From assembly GCA_023703555.1 (NCBI GenBank), contig CP097968.1, positions 141,451-205,450 on the forward strand: a stretch of 64,000 nucleotides of DNA. The letters run 5' to 3'. Origin of the DNA: SAR86 cluster bacterium (GTDB taxonomy: Bacteria > Pseudomonadota > Gammaproteobacteria > Magnimaribacterales > TMED112). Of this stretch, positions 55,924-64,000 are shown piece by piece. How positions within the stretch are numbered: the first letter of the stretch is position 1; each line of letters starts with the position of its first letter. A program made the position numbers and the translations under genes. Below the pieces are notes generated by a model. It was not told the origin of the DNA, ran no database searches, and was given only the letters and a program-made list of their open reading frames with translations.

Positions 55924-56511
55924 ATGAAAAAATCTATCCTTATATTCGCTTTGATATCTGTATTTGTAAATGCACAGGAAGACAGTCAAGAATTTGATCT
56001 TATGCCCGATTATTTATTTGCAAGTCTTGGTAGCTCTGGTAGTGAAAGCATGCGGGATGAGGAGAAGGGTGATGATGATGTCTTTGAGTTTGGTCTCGGA
56101 TCAAGTATTAATGAAAACCTATCCTTAGAGGGTTCATTCTTAAGCTTATCCTCGGATGCCTACGATACATCTATTTTAAATATTGGTCTTTTGGGAAAAG
56201 CTAGAGTAAATGAAACTTTTGCTTTCTATGGTGGTTTTGGTCTGGGATTTTGGTCATCAGAGTTTGATGGCTATAAGGAAGAAGTTGAATTTGATCGAGA
56301 AATGACCCCAGAGGAACGTGCAGAATATGATAGATACTTAGATATGGAGCGAGAGCAAACTGGATTTGAATTAGATGGCCAAGACATTTACATGCGATTT
56401 GGTCTCGATGTGACTATTAACGAAAATTTTAGTGTATTTCTTGATTTCTATACCCTTGATGAAGTGCAAAATACCGAAAGCAATATGCTTGGATTTTCTT
56501 ATAATTTCTAA
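55924..56511 (+). CDS. Small outer-membrane beta-barrel-like protein
   Basis: A 195-residue protein with a signal peptide (MKKSILIFALISVFVNA-QE). Alternating hydrophobic strands are rich in Gly and aromatic residues (FEFGLGSSINENLSLEGSFLSLS, TFAFYGGFGLGFWSSEF, IYMRFGLDVTINENFSVFLDFY). It ends in YNF, an aromatic C-terminal residue used by BAM. An acidic insert of about 40 residues lies between two strands. Resembles OmpA/OmpW-type small barrels, with about eight strands expected. No specific family recognised. Its stop abuts the convergent SDR stop exactly. Confidence 0.65.
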   Translation: MKKSILIFALISVFVNAQEDSQEFDLMPDYLFASLGSSGSESMRDEEKGDDDVFEFGLGSSINENLSLEGSFLSLSSDAYDTSILNIGLLGKARVNETFAFYGGFGLGFWSSEFDGYKEEVEFDREMTPEERAEYDRYLDMEREQTGFELDGQDIYMRFGLDVTINENFSVFLDFYTLDEVQNTESNMLGFSYNF

Positions 56512-57162
56512 CTACTTAAGATTTACCATACCGCCGTCAACAGGGATAACTTGACCAGTCATCCAATTTTCGTGAGCAGATAGTAAGAAGTCTATTGTTT
56601 TTGCAATTTGTTTAGGAGAGCCTACGGTTTTCATAGGATTTCTCTCTTTACTCGCTTCCACTAAGCGATCTGTTCTCAGTAAATTATTGGCCATAGGTGT
56701 ATTGGTAAGACTTGGCGCAACTGTATTAAAACAAATCTTGGCACCAACATACTCGGCAGCTAAAGACCTACATAATGCTTCAAGGGCTGCTTTTGCTGGT
56801 GAAATACTAGCATGAAAGGAAAGCCCTAGACTTGCTGCAACAGTGCTAATGAATACAACACTTGCACCTTCGGCATCTTTCAATTTTGGTAAGAGTTTTC
56901 TTAAGACTCTTACGGCCCCTAGGTAATTTATCTCAAGGTCATTTTGAAAATCGTTATCTTTAAGCATATTGAAAGGCTTCAAATTGATAGTGCCTGGAAA
57001 ATAAACTAATCCATTAATACCATCAAGAGCATCAAGCTCACTTAGGTCACCTGCAAGATCAAAAGTACCATTGTTTCTAGATAGTTCAATAAAATCCCGA
57101 TCAGAAATGTTGGTAAGTGCTTTAGCAATCTCTGAACTGGCGCCAATTAATACTGTTTTCAT
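56512..57162 (-). CDS. SDR-family protein lacking the catalytic tyrosine
   Basis: A 216-residue Rossmann-fold short-chain dehydrogenase relative. LIGASSEIAKAL is a degenerate nucleotide-binding loop, LVYFPGTINLKPF stands where NNAG usually is, and SVVFISTVAASLG carries the active-site serine. The YxxxK motif is replaced by I120-SPA-K124 (HASISPAKAALEAL). It ends with the normal GQVIPVDGGM. Oxidoreductase activity is therefore doubtful. It lies downstream of valS on the same strand, 29 bases away. Confidence 0.8.
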   Translation of the reverse strand: MKTVLIGASSEIAKALTNISDRDFIELSRNNGTFDLAGDLSELDALDGINGLVYFPGTINLKPFNMLKDNDFQNDLEINYLGAVRVLRKLLPKLKDAEGASVVFISTVAASLGLSFHASISPAKAALEALCRSLAAEYVGAKICFNTVAPSLTNTPMANNLLRTDRLVEASKERNPMKTVGSPKQIAKTIDFLLSAHENWMTGQVIPVDGGMVNLK

Positions 57163-57191
57163 ATGTTAGTTGTAGGGCCTAAAAATAAATA

Positions 57192-59417
57192 TTAAAGCTC
57201 CATTAAAGAGCCATCTTTAAATACGAGCTCATTCACCTCTTCGGTAATATATGGACAAAAGGGATGCATTAGTACCAGCAATTTTTTTAACATCGGATGC
57301 AAGTTCGCTGTTTCTCCCGAAGCTTTGCATTGCTCAATGTATCTATCACAAAATTTTCCCCAGAAAAATTCATAAACCTCGTTCATGGCAAAATCTAATC
57401 GATAATCCTCAATATTCTTATTGATCTGTTTAGAAACTTTTTCAAATTCTGACGCAATCCACTTATCATCTTCATTCTTAGCAACAAATGTATCTGAAAC
57501 TCTAGGATAGTTGCTGATGAATCTGGCTGCATTCCAAATTTTGTTACAAAAATTACGGTAGCCTTTGAGCCTCCCAAGTTCGAAACTTATATCTTTGGTG
57601 TGGGTTGCAAGAGAATAAAAAGTCATTCGCAAAGCATCAGTCCCATACGACTCAATGCCATTTGGGAATTGTTTACGAGTTTTTCGTTCAATTTTTTCAG
57701 CCAGACCCTCCTGCATAAGGTTTGCTGTTCTTTTTTCTACTAGCTGCTCAAGTTCAATCCCATAAATGAGATCAATTGGGTCGATAATATTTCCTTTTGA
57801 TTTTGACATTTTTTGCCCATTTTCATCACGAATTAAGCCTGTAACATAAACATCTTTGAAAGGAATTTGGTTGGTGAATTCTAAGCTCATCATCATCATT
57901 CGTGCTACCCAAAAAAAGATGATATCAAAACCAGTTACAAGCAAAGAAGTTGGAAAGTACCTATGAAGCTGTTCAGAATTTTCTGGCCACCCTAAAGATC
58001 CAAAAGACCAAAGCGAAGAGGAAAACCATGTATCTAGGACATCATTTTCTTGTCTAAGATCTCTGTCATCAAGTTTGTAGAACTCTCGAACTTCAGTCTC
58101 ACTTGTACCTACATATGTGTTGCCGTCTTTGTCATACCATGCGGGGATTCTATGGCCCCACCAAATTTGGCGACTAATGCACCAATCTTGGATATTATCC
58201 ATCCAATTAAAATAAGTCTTGACCCAGTTGCCAGGATGGAAAACTACCTCACCTTTTTTGACTGCATTATTGGCTTTCTCAGCCATATCTTTTGTTTTGA
58301 CATACCACTGATGACTCAATCTGGGCTCAATGACCATATTTGAACGTTCACCTCTGGGTACACTGATTGGATGTTTGACTTCTTTAATGAGAAGATCTTG
58401 TGCTGCAAGTTCAGAGATTACTGCTTTTCTTGCCTTAAAGCGATCAAGATTATTGAATGGTTCTGGAACGAAGTCATTGGTAAAGGCCGCATCAGTAAAA
58501 ATATTTATTGGAGCAAAATCTTCAAGATTCTCGGATGTATAAACAATATCATCGATTTGATGCAATGCGTGCTTCTTGCCAATCTCATAATCATTGAAAT
58601 CATGTCCTGGTGTTATTTTTAAGCAACCGGTTCCAAACTCCATATCCACATATTCGTCACCAAGAACAGGCACTTTTCTATTTGTAAAAGGCAGCAAGAC
58701 ATATTGCCCAATGAATTTCTTATACCTCTTGTCTTTTGGATTTACCGCCACTGCCATGTCACCGAACATAGTCTCTGGTCTTGTTGTTGCAACTACAAGA
58801 TGCTCATCTGAATCAGCTAGAGGATAAGCTATCTCCCAAAGCAAACCGTCTTTTTCTTGGCGCACAACTTCTAAATCAGATACTGCAGTTTTTAATACCG
58901 GGTCCCAATTTACTAATCTATAACCGCGATAAATTTTATCTTTGCGGTAAAGTTCAACAAAAGCCTTATTTACTGCTTTACAAAATTGATCGTCAAAAGT
59001 AAAACGATATTTGTCCCAGTCAACTGTAATGCCAAGTCTTTTCATTTGAGAGGTAATTTTTTCTTCAGAAAAGTCTTTCCATTTCCAAACTTCTTTTAAA
59101 AAACCATCTCTTCCCATTTCATCCTTGGACTTACCCTGATTAGCCAGATTATTTTCAACTACCATTTGGGTTGCAATTCCAGCATGATCAGTGCCTACTT
59201 GCCAAAAAGCGTCAGTGCCCGACATATGGTGATAGCGAGTGTAAAAATCCATAATGGCATACTGAAAACTATGCCCCATATGCAATGTCCCTGTAACATT
59301 TGGGGGAGGTATAATCTGGGAGAAGTGATGATCTGAATTTGGCTTATCTAATGTTCTATCTGACCATACCTTAGACCACTTCTCTTCAATTTCTATAGGA
59401 AAATATTTTGACTCCAT
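57192..59417 (-). CDS. valS: Valyl-tRNA synthetase, C-terminally short
   Basis: Charges tRNA-Val. The 741-residue product has HMGH at 46-49, the CP1 editing domain with VATTRPETMFGDMAVAVNP and GTGCLKITPGHDFNDYEIG, and KMSKS near residue 536. The helical anticodon-binding domain ends LMHPFCPYITEEVNELVF. The protein then stops at GSLMEL. E. coli ValRS (951 residues) continues for roughly 170 more, including the C-terminal coiled-coil arm, and there is no room for it before the SDR gene 29 bases away. Overlaps holC by one base in the conserved pepA-holC-valS order. Confidence 0.96.
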   Translation of the reverse strand: MESKYFPIEIEEKWSKVWSDRTLDKPNSDHHFSQIIPPPNVTGTLHMGHSFQYAIMDFYTRYHHMSGTDAFWQVGTDHAGIATQMVVENNLANQGKSKDEMGRDGFLKEVWKWKDFSEEKITSQMKRLGITVDWDKYRFTFDDQFCKAVNKAFVELYRKDKIYRGYRLVNWDPVLKTAVSDLEVVRQEKDGLLWEIAYPLADSDEHLVVATTRPETMFGDMAVAVNPKDKRYKKFIGQYVLLPFTNRKVPVLGDEYVDMEFGTGCLKITPGHDFNDYEIGKKHALHQIDDIVYTSENLEDFAPINIFTDAAFTNDFVPEPFNNLDRFKARKAVISELAAQDLLIKEVKHPISVPRGERSNMVIEPRLSHQWYVKTKDMAEKANNAVKKGEVVFHPGNWVKTYFNWMDNIQDWCISRQIWWGHRIPAWYDKDGNTYVGTSETEVREFYKLDDRDLRQENDVLDTWFSSSLWSFGSLGWPENSEQLHRYFPTSLLVTGFDIIFFWVARMMMMSLEFTNQIPFKDVYVTGLIRDENGQKMSKSKGNIIDPIDLIYGIELEQLVEKRTANLMQEGLAEKIERKTRKQFPNGIESYGTDALRMTFYSLATHTKDISFELGRLKGYRNFCNKIWNAARFISNYPRVSDTFVAKNEDDKWIASEFEKVSKQINKNIEDYRLDFAMNEVYEFFWGKFCDRYIEQCKASGETANLHPMLKKLLVLMHPFCPYITEEVNELVFKDGSLMEL

Positions 59418-59818
59418 TAAACTCTCTGATGTTTAATATCGTAGTTCTTTTTTTTCAAATTTGTATAAAGTTTACGTGCTGCAGAATTGATATTCTCATT
59501 AGCTTCAGTGGTGTAGACGAATATATTTTGGTGGTTGTTGGGATCTAAGTCCGTAATTTTGTCACTAAAAATATGAATTTGATCTGCATTGGCATCCATT
59601 GGCGCATAGTAATCAATATTTTTATCGTGCATATACTCTAGCTGTTTTGTTTCCAGAAATTTAAATTTCCTAAGACGTTTTAAGCTATCGACTAGTTGGT
59701 CATTCCCAAGAGCAACATAAACTTTAGTTTTTAATTGAAAGTTTTCGTAGAGATTTTCTGCAAGATGATCCAAAGCCTCATGAGTATTTTTATATCCACT
59801 GAAGAAAGATATCTCCAT
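59417..59818 (-). CDS. holC: DNA polymerase III subunit chi
   Basis: Clamp-loader accessory protein that binds SSB. The 133-residue product (E. coli 147) starts MEISFFSGYKNTHEALDHLAENLYEN and contains KVYVALGNDQLVDSLKRLRKF and IFVYTTEAN. Sequence similarity is modest, but its position exactly between pepA and valS, with one-base overlaps on both sides, supports the call. ssb in this window ends EEDIPF, its expected partner site. Confidence 0.85.
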   Translation of the reverse strand: MEISFFSGYKNTHEALDHLAENLYENFQLKTKVYVALGNDQLVDSLKRLRKFKFLETKQLEYMHDKNIDYYAPMDANADQIHIFSDKITDLDPNNHQNIFVYTTEANENINSAARKLYTNLKKKNYDIKHQRV

Positions 59819-61290
59819 TATTTATTTTTATTTACAAGCTCAAAGAGTAGACCAACAGGCTTACCGGTAGAGCCTTTATTCTTTCCTGCTCCAATATCAG
59901 CAACCCCAGCAATATCTATGTGTGCCCACTTATAGTCCTCAGTAAATCTTGAAAGAAAACAGGCTCCCTCAATAGTACCAGCTGCTCTTCCTGGAGCGAT
60001 ATTGGCAATGTCAGCAAAATTTGAATCTAAGTACGATTGATATTCATCCCACATTGGAAGTTGCCAAGCTTTTTCCCCTGTTACTTGACCGGCATCAAGA
60101 ATTTTATCGACTAATTTTTGATCATTCCCCATAACTCCAGCAGCAATATCGCCCAGAGCGACAACTACAGCACCAGTTAAAGTTGCAGTATCTACTACAA
60201 ACTTTGGATTGTATTTTCCAATATATGTTAAGGCATCGCATAAAACTAGCCTTCCTTCAGCATCGGTATTTAGAACCTCAATTGTTTGTCCAGACATTGA
60301 CGTCACAACATCGCCTGGTTTTGTAGCATTACCAGCTGGCATATTCTCAGAAAGCGCTATTGTGCAAACTAAGTTTACAGGTAGTTTTGAGGCAGCAACT
60401 GCACACATGGTTCCTATAACTGATCCCGCTCCTGACATATCCCACTTCATCTCATCCATCTTAGGACTTGGTTTTAAACTGATCCCACCGGTATCAAAAG
60501 TTACACCTTTCCCAACTAGTACAATTGGTTTTGCTCCTTTCTTTCCACCTTTATATTCCATGGTAACCAACTTTGCAGGCTCAACACTTCCCCTGGAGAC
60601 TGATAACAATGAACCCATCCCCAATTTTTCCATATCTTTTTCCTCAAGAACTTCTACTGAAAATCCTCCAATTTCATTCGCAAGTTCTTTAACTTGATCT
60701 GCAATGTAAGTCGGCGTTGCATGATTGGCTGGCCTATTCCCAAGGTTTCTTGCAGTATTTGCACCTCTCCCAACATTCATACCAAGATCAAAGGATTTGC
60801 TTAAACTGTTATTGAGTTTGTCTACACAGAGAAAAAGCTCTTTTAGAATTGCTTCTTTTTTTGAATTTGGATTTGTATCTGTATAACGATATGTTGCTTT
60901 TTCCGCTACTTTCGCCAAATTAAAAACAAAGTCTTTTTCTGCAGCTAATTTGCTGGTGTCAACATATATGTTTGCGCTTTCAACCCCATATCGGTCTAAA
61001 CTACTAAATATACCAGCTTCCCAGTTATATTTTTTATAATCTTGTTTTTTATTATCAAAATCTCTGACAACCAAGAAGTCCCCCTCAAAACCAGTCAATT
61101 CCCTTGATAAAAAAAGCTCAGATTTTTTCTCATTACTGAAAAAGTTTGAAACTTTTTGCTTTAATTCCTTATCAAAAGCCCCGAATCCTTTCAAAGTTGA
61201 TTTGTTAAAAAATAATATTGAAAAGTTTTTGAGGTCTGCCTCGGCAGATTTAACCAAGTTAAAATTTTCTAATGCTTTATAAAATGCCAT
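59818..61290 (-). CDS. pepA: Leucyl aminopeptidase (M17)
   Basis: Two-metal cytosolic aminopeptidase. The 490-residue product (E. coli 503) has a divergent N-terminal domain. The catalytic domain follows, with GKGVTFDTGGISLKPSPKMDEMKWDMSGAG and the metal/catalytic motif NTDAEGRLVL, ending WAHIDIAGVA. A strong Shine-Dalgarno AGGAGAATAA precedes the ATG. Divergent from lptF with 28 bases between, as in E. coli. Confidence 0.96.
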   Translation of the reverse strand: MAFYKALENFNLVKSAEADLKNFSILFFNKSTLKGFGAFDKELKQKVSNFFSNEKKSELFLSRELTGFEGDFLVVRDFDNKKQDYKKYNWEAGIFSSLDRYGVESANIYVDTSKLAAEKDFVFNLAKVAEKATYRYTDTNPNSKKEAILKELFLCVDKLNNSLSKSFDLGMNVGRGANTARNLGNRPANHATPTYIADQVKELANEIGGFSVEVLEEKDMEKLGMGSLLSVSRGSVEPAKLVTMEYKGGKKGAKPIVLVGKGVTFDTGGISLKPSPKMDEMKWDMSGAGSVIGTMCAVAASKLPVNLVCTIALSENMPAGNATKPGDVVTSMSGQTIEVLNTDAEGRLVLCDALTYIGKYNPKFVVDTATLTGAVVVALGDIAAGVMGNDQKLVDKILDAGQVTGEKAWQLPMWDEYQSYLDSNFADIANIAPGRAAGTIEGACFLSRFTEDYKWAHIDIAGVADIGAGKNKGSTGKPVGLLFELVNKNK

Positions 61291-61318
61291 TTATTCTCCT
61301 TTTTGTTATTCTAGACGT

Positions 61319-62344
61319 GTGATTATTTCACGATTCATCAGTAAGGAAATTATAGTAAACATTTGCTGGATTTCACTAGTTCTTTTTGGATTAGTTTTAC
61401 TTTCACGTTTTAATATTTTTTTATCTCAAGCTGAAGTTGGCAAAATTTCTGCTGAAAATATTTTTCTTGCCTTACTGCTTTTCTCACCCGAGCTACTTTC
61501 GTTCATTTTTCCAATAAGTGTTTTTTTGGCTGTTGGATTTGTTTTAACTCCTATATATAAAAGCCAATCCTCTATTTTGGATTTCTGTTCCTACAGTCCA
61601 GGAAAAATGTTTTGGGGTCAAAAAATTTTAGTGATAGGTATTTTTGGAATATCCCTTTTTCTAAGCACAACATTCTCACCCTACTTCACATCTATGGGGC
61701 AAAAATTGATTGATCAGGACAACACTTTTGCTGCTAAAGTGGCTAGACCAAATGGTCTTGTTCCATTGCATTCAAATGGGTTCAACGCTTTTGCCGAGAA
61801 GTCTGATAATGGTTTTGAAGACATAATTTTTTTTGATACCCAGAGCACCTCAAGATTTGTTTATGGCAAAGAAGCAGTTATAGATAAGTCTGATGATGAC
61901 ACAGCACTGGTTGTAACAAATGGTTTTTTATTCGATCAAGCTAATCAGGCTATTTCAAAGTTTGAAACTGCAAAAATTCCCTTAAATGAACCTAAATTTA
62001 AAAATTTTGTCTCCCTTAAAGCGCTGTATTTATCATCCTCTGCTTCAGACCATGTAGAGTTTTTTCAGAGAATCTCTTTTCCAATCTTTTGTCTATTGTC
62101 CCTGATTTTTTCTATCTTATTTTCATCATACAGTAGCTTTTTTGGGCGTGAGAAGACATATTTTATGCTGGCTATTACTAATATACTTTATCTAGTATTT
62201 ACCATATCCGTGTTTGAGCCATCTGTTATAAAGTTTAATGAGTTGGCGTTAAACTTCTTTTTGCCACATGGAGTTTTTTTACTACTAATTTTTATTATTT
62301 CTACGAATTCAATGCGAAGACTCTTTGGTTATGAAGGCTTATAG
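61319..62344 (+). CDS. lptF: LPS export permease LptF
   Basis: Inner-membrane subunit of the LptB2FG transporter that extracts LPS. The 341-residue product has two N-terminal membrane helices (IISRFISKEIIVNICWISLVLFGLVL...), a periplasmic jellyroll region from about 130 to 240, and further helices at the C-terminus. GTG start at 61319 with no clear Shine-Dalgarno. lptG follows, overlapping by 14 bases. It serves the lipid A pathway encoded by lpxDAB here. Confidence 0.92.
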   Translation: MIISRFISKEIIVNICWISLVLFGLVLLSRFNIFLSQAEVGKISAENIFLALLLFSPELLSFIFPISVFLAVGFVLTPIYKSQSSILDFCSYSPGKMFWGQKILVIGIFGISLFLSTTFSPYFTSMGQKLIDQDNTFAAKVARPNGLVPLHSNGFNAFAEKSDNGFEDIIFFDTQSTSRFVYGKEAVIDKSDDDTALVVTNGFLFDQANQAISKFETAKIPLNEPKFKNFVSLKALYLSSSASDHVEFFQRISFPIFCLLSLIFSILFSSYSSFFGREKTYFMLAITNILYLVFTISVFEPSVIKFNELALNFFLPHGVFLLLIFIISTNSMRRLFGYEGL

Positions 62345-63233
62345 TTTTATTGTCACAAAGTCTTTTCTTTCTTTTTTAGCTGTATTTTTTGTGATTTCTT
62401 TTATTGATATAGCCTTTAATTTTTTCTCTCAACTTGAGGATATTAGTGGTAACTACAACTACTACGATGCGGCTATGTTTGTTCTTGCATCAGAACCATT
62501 TCGTATGCGTGAATTTATTTACTTGTCAGCAGTAGTTGGAATTCTCATGACTTTTGCTGATAAAGATTTTTTACGTGCATTTAATGTTCTTAGACAAGCA
62601 GGATTTCGAAGAGTATATTTTGGTTTACTATTTTTTCTACCAGTTGTTCTAATAAATTTATTTTCCTACGAGTTTGCCATTCCAGATTTAACTAAAAAAA
62701 CTTTTGCTGAGAGAAAGGTAAAGGTGGAAACCAGTCAAGCTTCACCCTCAACACTTATTGAAATTAAGGAGATTGATCAAGATAATATCCAGATTTCTTC
62801 AAATAATACGGTGATAAAATTTTCAAAATCTGGGACAGTCAGCGTTTCAGTGATTGAACTCAGCCAATTTGAAAATATAGATTACAATTCAAATTTAAAA
62901 TATCTAAAGCTGAGTGAATTGGCCAAAAATGCAGACACGTCTTTTGAAAATTTTAATTTATTAGTTCAAACAGAGATGCTCAGGCGTACATTAAATTTTG
63001 TTGCGTATTTTTTTATTCTTTTAATAGGGATTGAATTGCTCATTAGAGGACAAAAAGGAGTTAATACAAATAGAATTCTTATATACGGCTTTGGAACGTG
63101 TTTATTTTATTCATTTGTAGAAACTTTGGTTGCTGATTCAATAACAGTTTTTGGACTGCCATTTTACATACAAGCATTTCCAATTTTATTTGTGCCAGTT
63201 TATTTTTATCTTAAGAGGAACGTTTTCTTTTAA
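62331..63233 (+). CDS. lptG: LPS export permease LptG
   Basis: Partner of LptF. I use ATG 62331 (MKAYSFIVTKSFLSFLAVFFVISFIDIAF); a TTG two codons upstream is in frame. The 300-residue product is shorter than E. coli LptG (360), with helices at about 8-30, 50-70 and 90-115, a reduced periplasmic domain, and three C-terminal helices. The segment LRAFNVLRQAGFRRVYFGL matches the coupling-helix region. The 3' end overlaps the convergent RDD gene by 23 bases. Confidence 0.88.
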   Translation: MKAYSFIVTKSFLSFLAVFFVISFIDIAFNFFSQLEDISGNYNYYDAAMFVLASEPFRMREFIYLSAVVGILMTFADKDFLRAFNVLRQAGFRRVYFGLLFFLPVVLINLFSYEFAIPDLTKKTFAERKVKVETSQASPSTLIEIKEIDQDNIQISSNNTVIKFSKSGTVSVSVIELSQFENIDYNSNLKYLKLSELAKNADTSFENFNLLVQTEMLRRTLNFVAYFFILLIGIELLIRGQKGVNTNRILIYGFGTCLFYSFVETLVADSITVFGLPFYIQAFPILFVPVYFYLKRNVFF

Positions 63234-63639
63234 CTGTCCTCAAGCCTAAAATCCTATCGGTTAATGTTTTTTTATCTTTATCAAATAACATCCATATCAG
63301 ACCAACTAAGTTAAATACGATATTTAAAACAAGCCTTTGAAATGCAGTTTTATAAGTAATCTTATAATTATTATCTGATTGTAGTTCATGGCTCCAAGTA
63401 CTCATTGCTAACGTTTTCCTGCCATAGGACCAAAAGTATGTGTAATAAATTGTTGTTGTCAAAATAATGACTATCGGTCCAAGCAATGTGTTGCTGTAAT
63501 CGTCTTCAGAAGACAAAAATCTATATATTACCAATGCTATAAAACCCATCAGGAACCAAAGAGCTACAACTAAGAACGCATCATAGGTAAATGACATGAC
63601 TTTTGTAAAAATTCCTGGTGGTTTTATATTTTGATTCAT
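63211..63639 (-). CDS. RDD family membrane protein
   Basis: A 142-residue protein with three predicted membrane helices: [39 protein letters not shown] and [17 protein letters not shown]. The layout [21 protein letters not shown], then [18 protein letters not shown] is that of RDD proteins, although the first arginine of the name-giving motif is not obvious. Function unknown. Divergent from the next transporter gene with 26 bases between. Confidence 0.8.
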   Translation of the reverse strand: MNQNIKPPGIFTKVMSFTYDAFLVVALWFLMGFIALVIYRFLSSEDDYSNTLLGPIVIILTTTIYYTYFWSYGRKTLAMSTWSHELQSDNNYKITYKTAFQRLVLNIVFNLVGLIWMLFDKDKKTLTDRILGLRTVKRKRSS

Positions 63640-63665
63640 TTTATGTTAATGTGGGTTTTCGAATT

Positions 63666-64000
63666 ATGGCAAACTCAACAAACATTTCAAGCTCTGCTAA
63701 CGATACAGCATTTTTTGGACATCCAAAGGGGTTGATAACTTTATTCTTTACCGAAATGTGGGAGAGAATGTCATATTATGGTATGCGTGCCTTGCTTGTC
63801 TTATACATGTCGGGAGCAGTTACTGGTTTCAATCCAGGCTTAGGTTTCTCGCAAATTGATGCTCAGGCCATTTATGGAATTTATGTGGGCATGGTGTACT
63901 TTATGTGCATTCCAGGGGGCTGGTTAGCAGATAATATTCTAGGTTATCAAAGAGCAGTAATGATTGGGGCAGTGATTATCGCATTGGGACATTTCACTCT
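63666..64000 (+). CDS. POT-family proton-coupled oligopeptide transporter (3' truncated by window edge)
   Basis: Starts at ATG 63666 ([20 protein letters not shown]). It runs on with [28 protein letters not shown], the hallmark first helix of POT/PTR di- and tripeptide transporters, including the ExxER-type FTEMWER motif. [35 protein letters not shown] follows. About 111 residues are visible; the frame is open at the window end. Full-length members have around 450-500 residues. Confidence 0.93.
   Translation, partial: MANSTNISSSANDTAFFGHPKGLITLFFTEMWERMSYYGMRALLVLYMSGAVTGFNPGLGFSQIDAQAIYGIYVGMVYFMCIPGGWLADNILGYQRAVMIGAVIIALGHFT

Overview
The window is 64 kb of AT-rich, extremely gene-dense bacterial chromosome holding almost only housekeeping genes. 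Several things point to a free-living, genome-streamlined gammaproteobacterium. These are the gene order rpsB-tsf-pyrH-frr-uppS-dxr-rseP-bamA-skp-lpxD-fabZ-lpxA-lpxB-rnhB-dnaE-accA-tilS, a FabB-type ketosynthase, an RpoC carrying the enterobacterial-type insertion in its trigger loop, the divergent bamE/fur pair, and pepA-holC-valS divergent from lptFG. Low GC (estimated by eye, not computed), start/stop overlaps at most junctions and no gap without a gene over 300 bases fit a marine SAR86-like lineage. That placement is inference. I see no rRNA, tRNA, CRISPR array, prophage or insertion sequence.

Layout. 1-19,968: end of rpoC, then the complete str, S10, spc and alpha ribosomal operons in one direction, ending with rpoA and rplQ. 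No tuf gene lies between fusA and rpsJ; that gap holds a near-consensus sigma-70 promoter. 19,961-30,200: uvrA divergent from ssb; fabB and ispB on the minus strand; rplU-rpmA-obgE on the plus strand; then a minus-strand cluster smpB-ssrA(tmRNA)-rpsT, followed by a small membrane protein, an NSS transporter and bamE. 30,199-33,965: fur-grpE-dnaK-dnaJ. 34,038-53,326: a long plus-strand run for translation factors, isoprenoid synthesis, outer-membrane assembly, lipid A and fatty-acid synthesis, DNA polymerase III alpha, tilS, an enoyl-CoA hydratase and rimI. 53,304-64,000: mixed orientation, with an alpha/beta hydrolase, glutathione peroxidase, an ElaA-like acetyltransferase, a stand-alone PD-(D/E)XK nuclease, a small outer-membrane barrel, an SDR, valS-holC-pepA, lptFG, an RDD membrane protein and the start of a POT peptide transporter.

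The striking features are deviations inside conserved genes, not a new gene system. rpsE contains a perfect 321-bp in-frame tandem duplication, so S5 would carry two C-terminal domains. Three ribosomal proteins (L3, L17, S2) carry C-terminal tails built from coding tandem repeats. DnaJ has lost its zinc-finger domain and valyl-tRNA synthetase its C-terminal coiled-coil arm. Signature residues are altered in BamA (RGF to KGY), RNase HII (GRG to GLG), the SDR (catalytic Tyr to Ile) and the DnaE clamp-binding motif. cdsA is missing from its usual place. rpsT starts nine bases after the tmRNA 3' CCA. I found no convincing defence, secretion or biosynthetic system that would count as previously undescribed.
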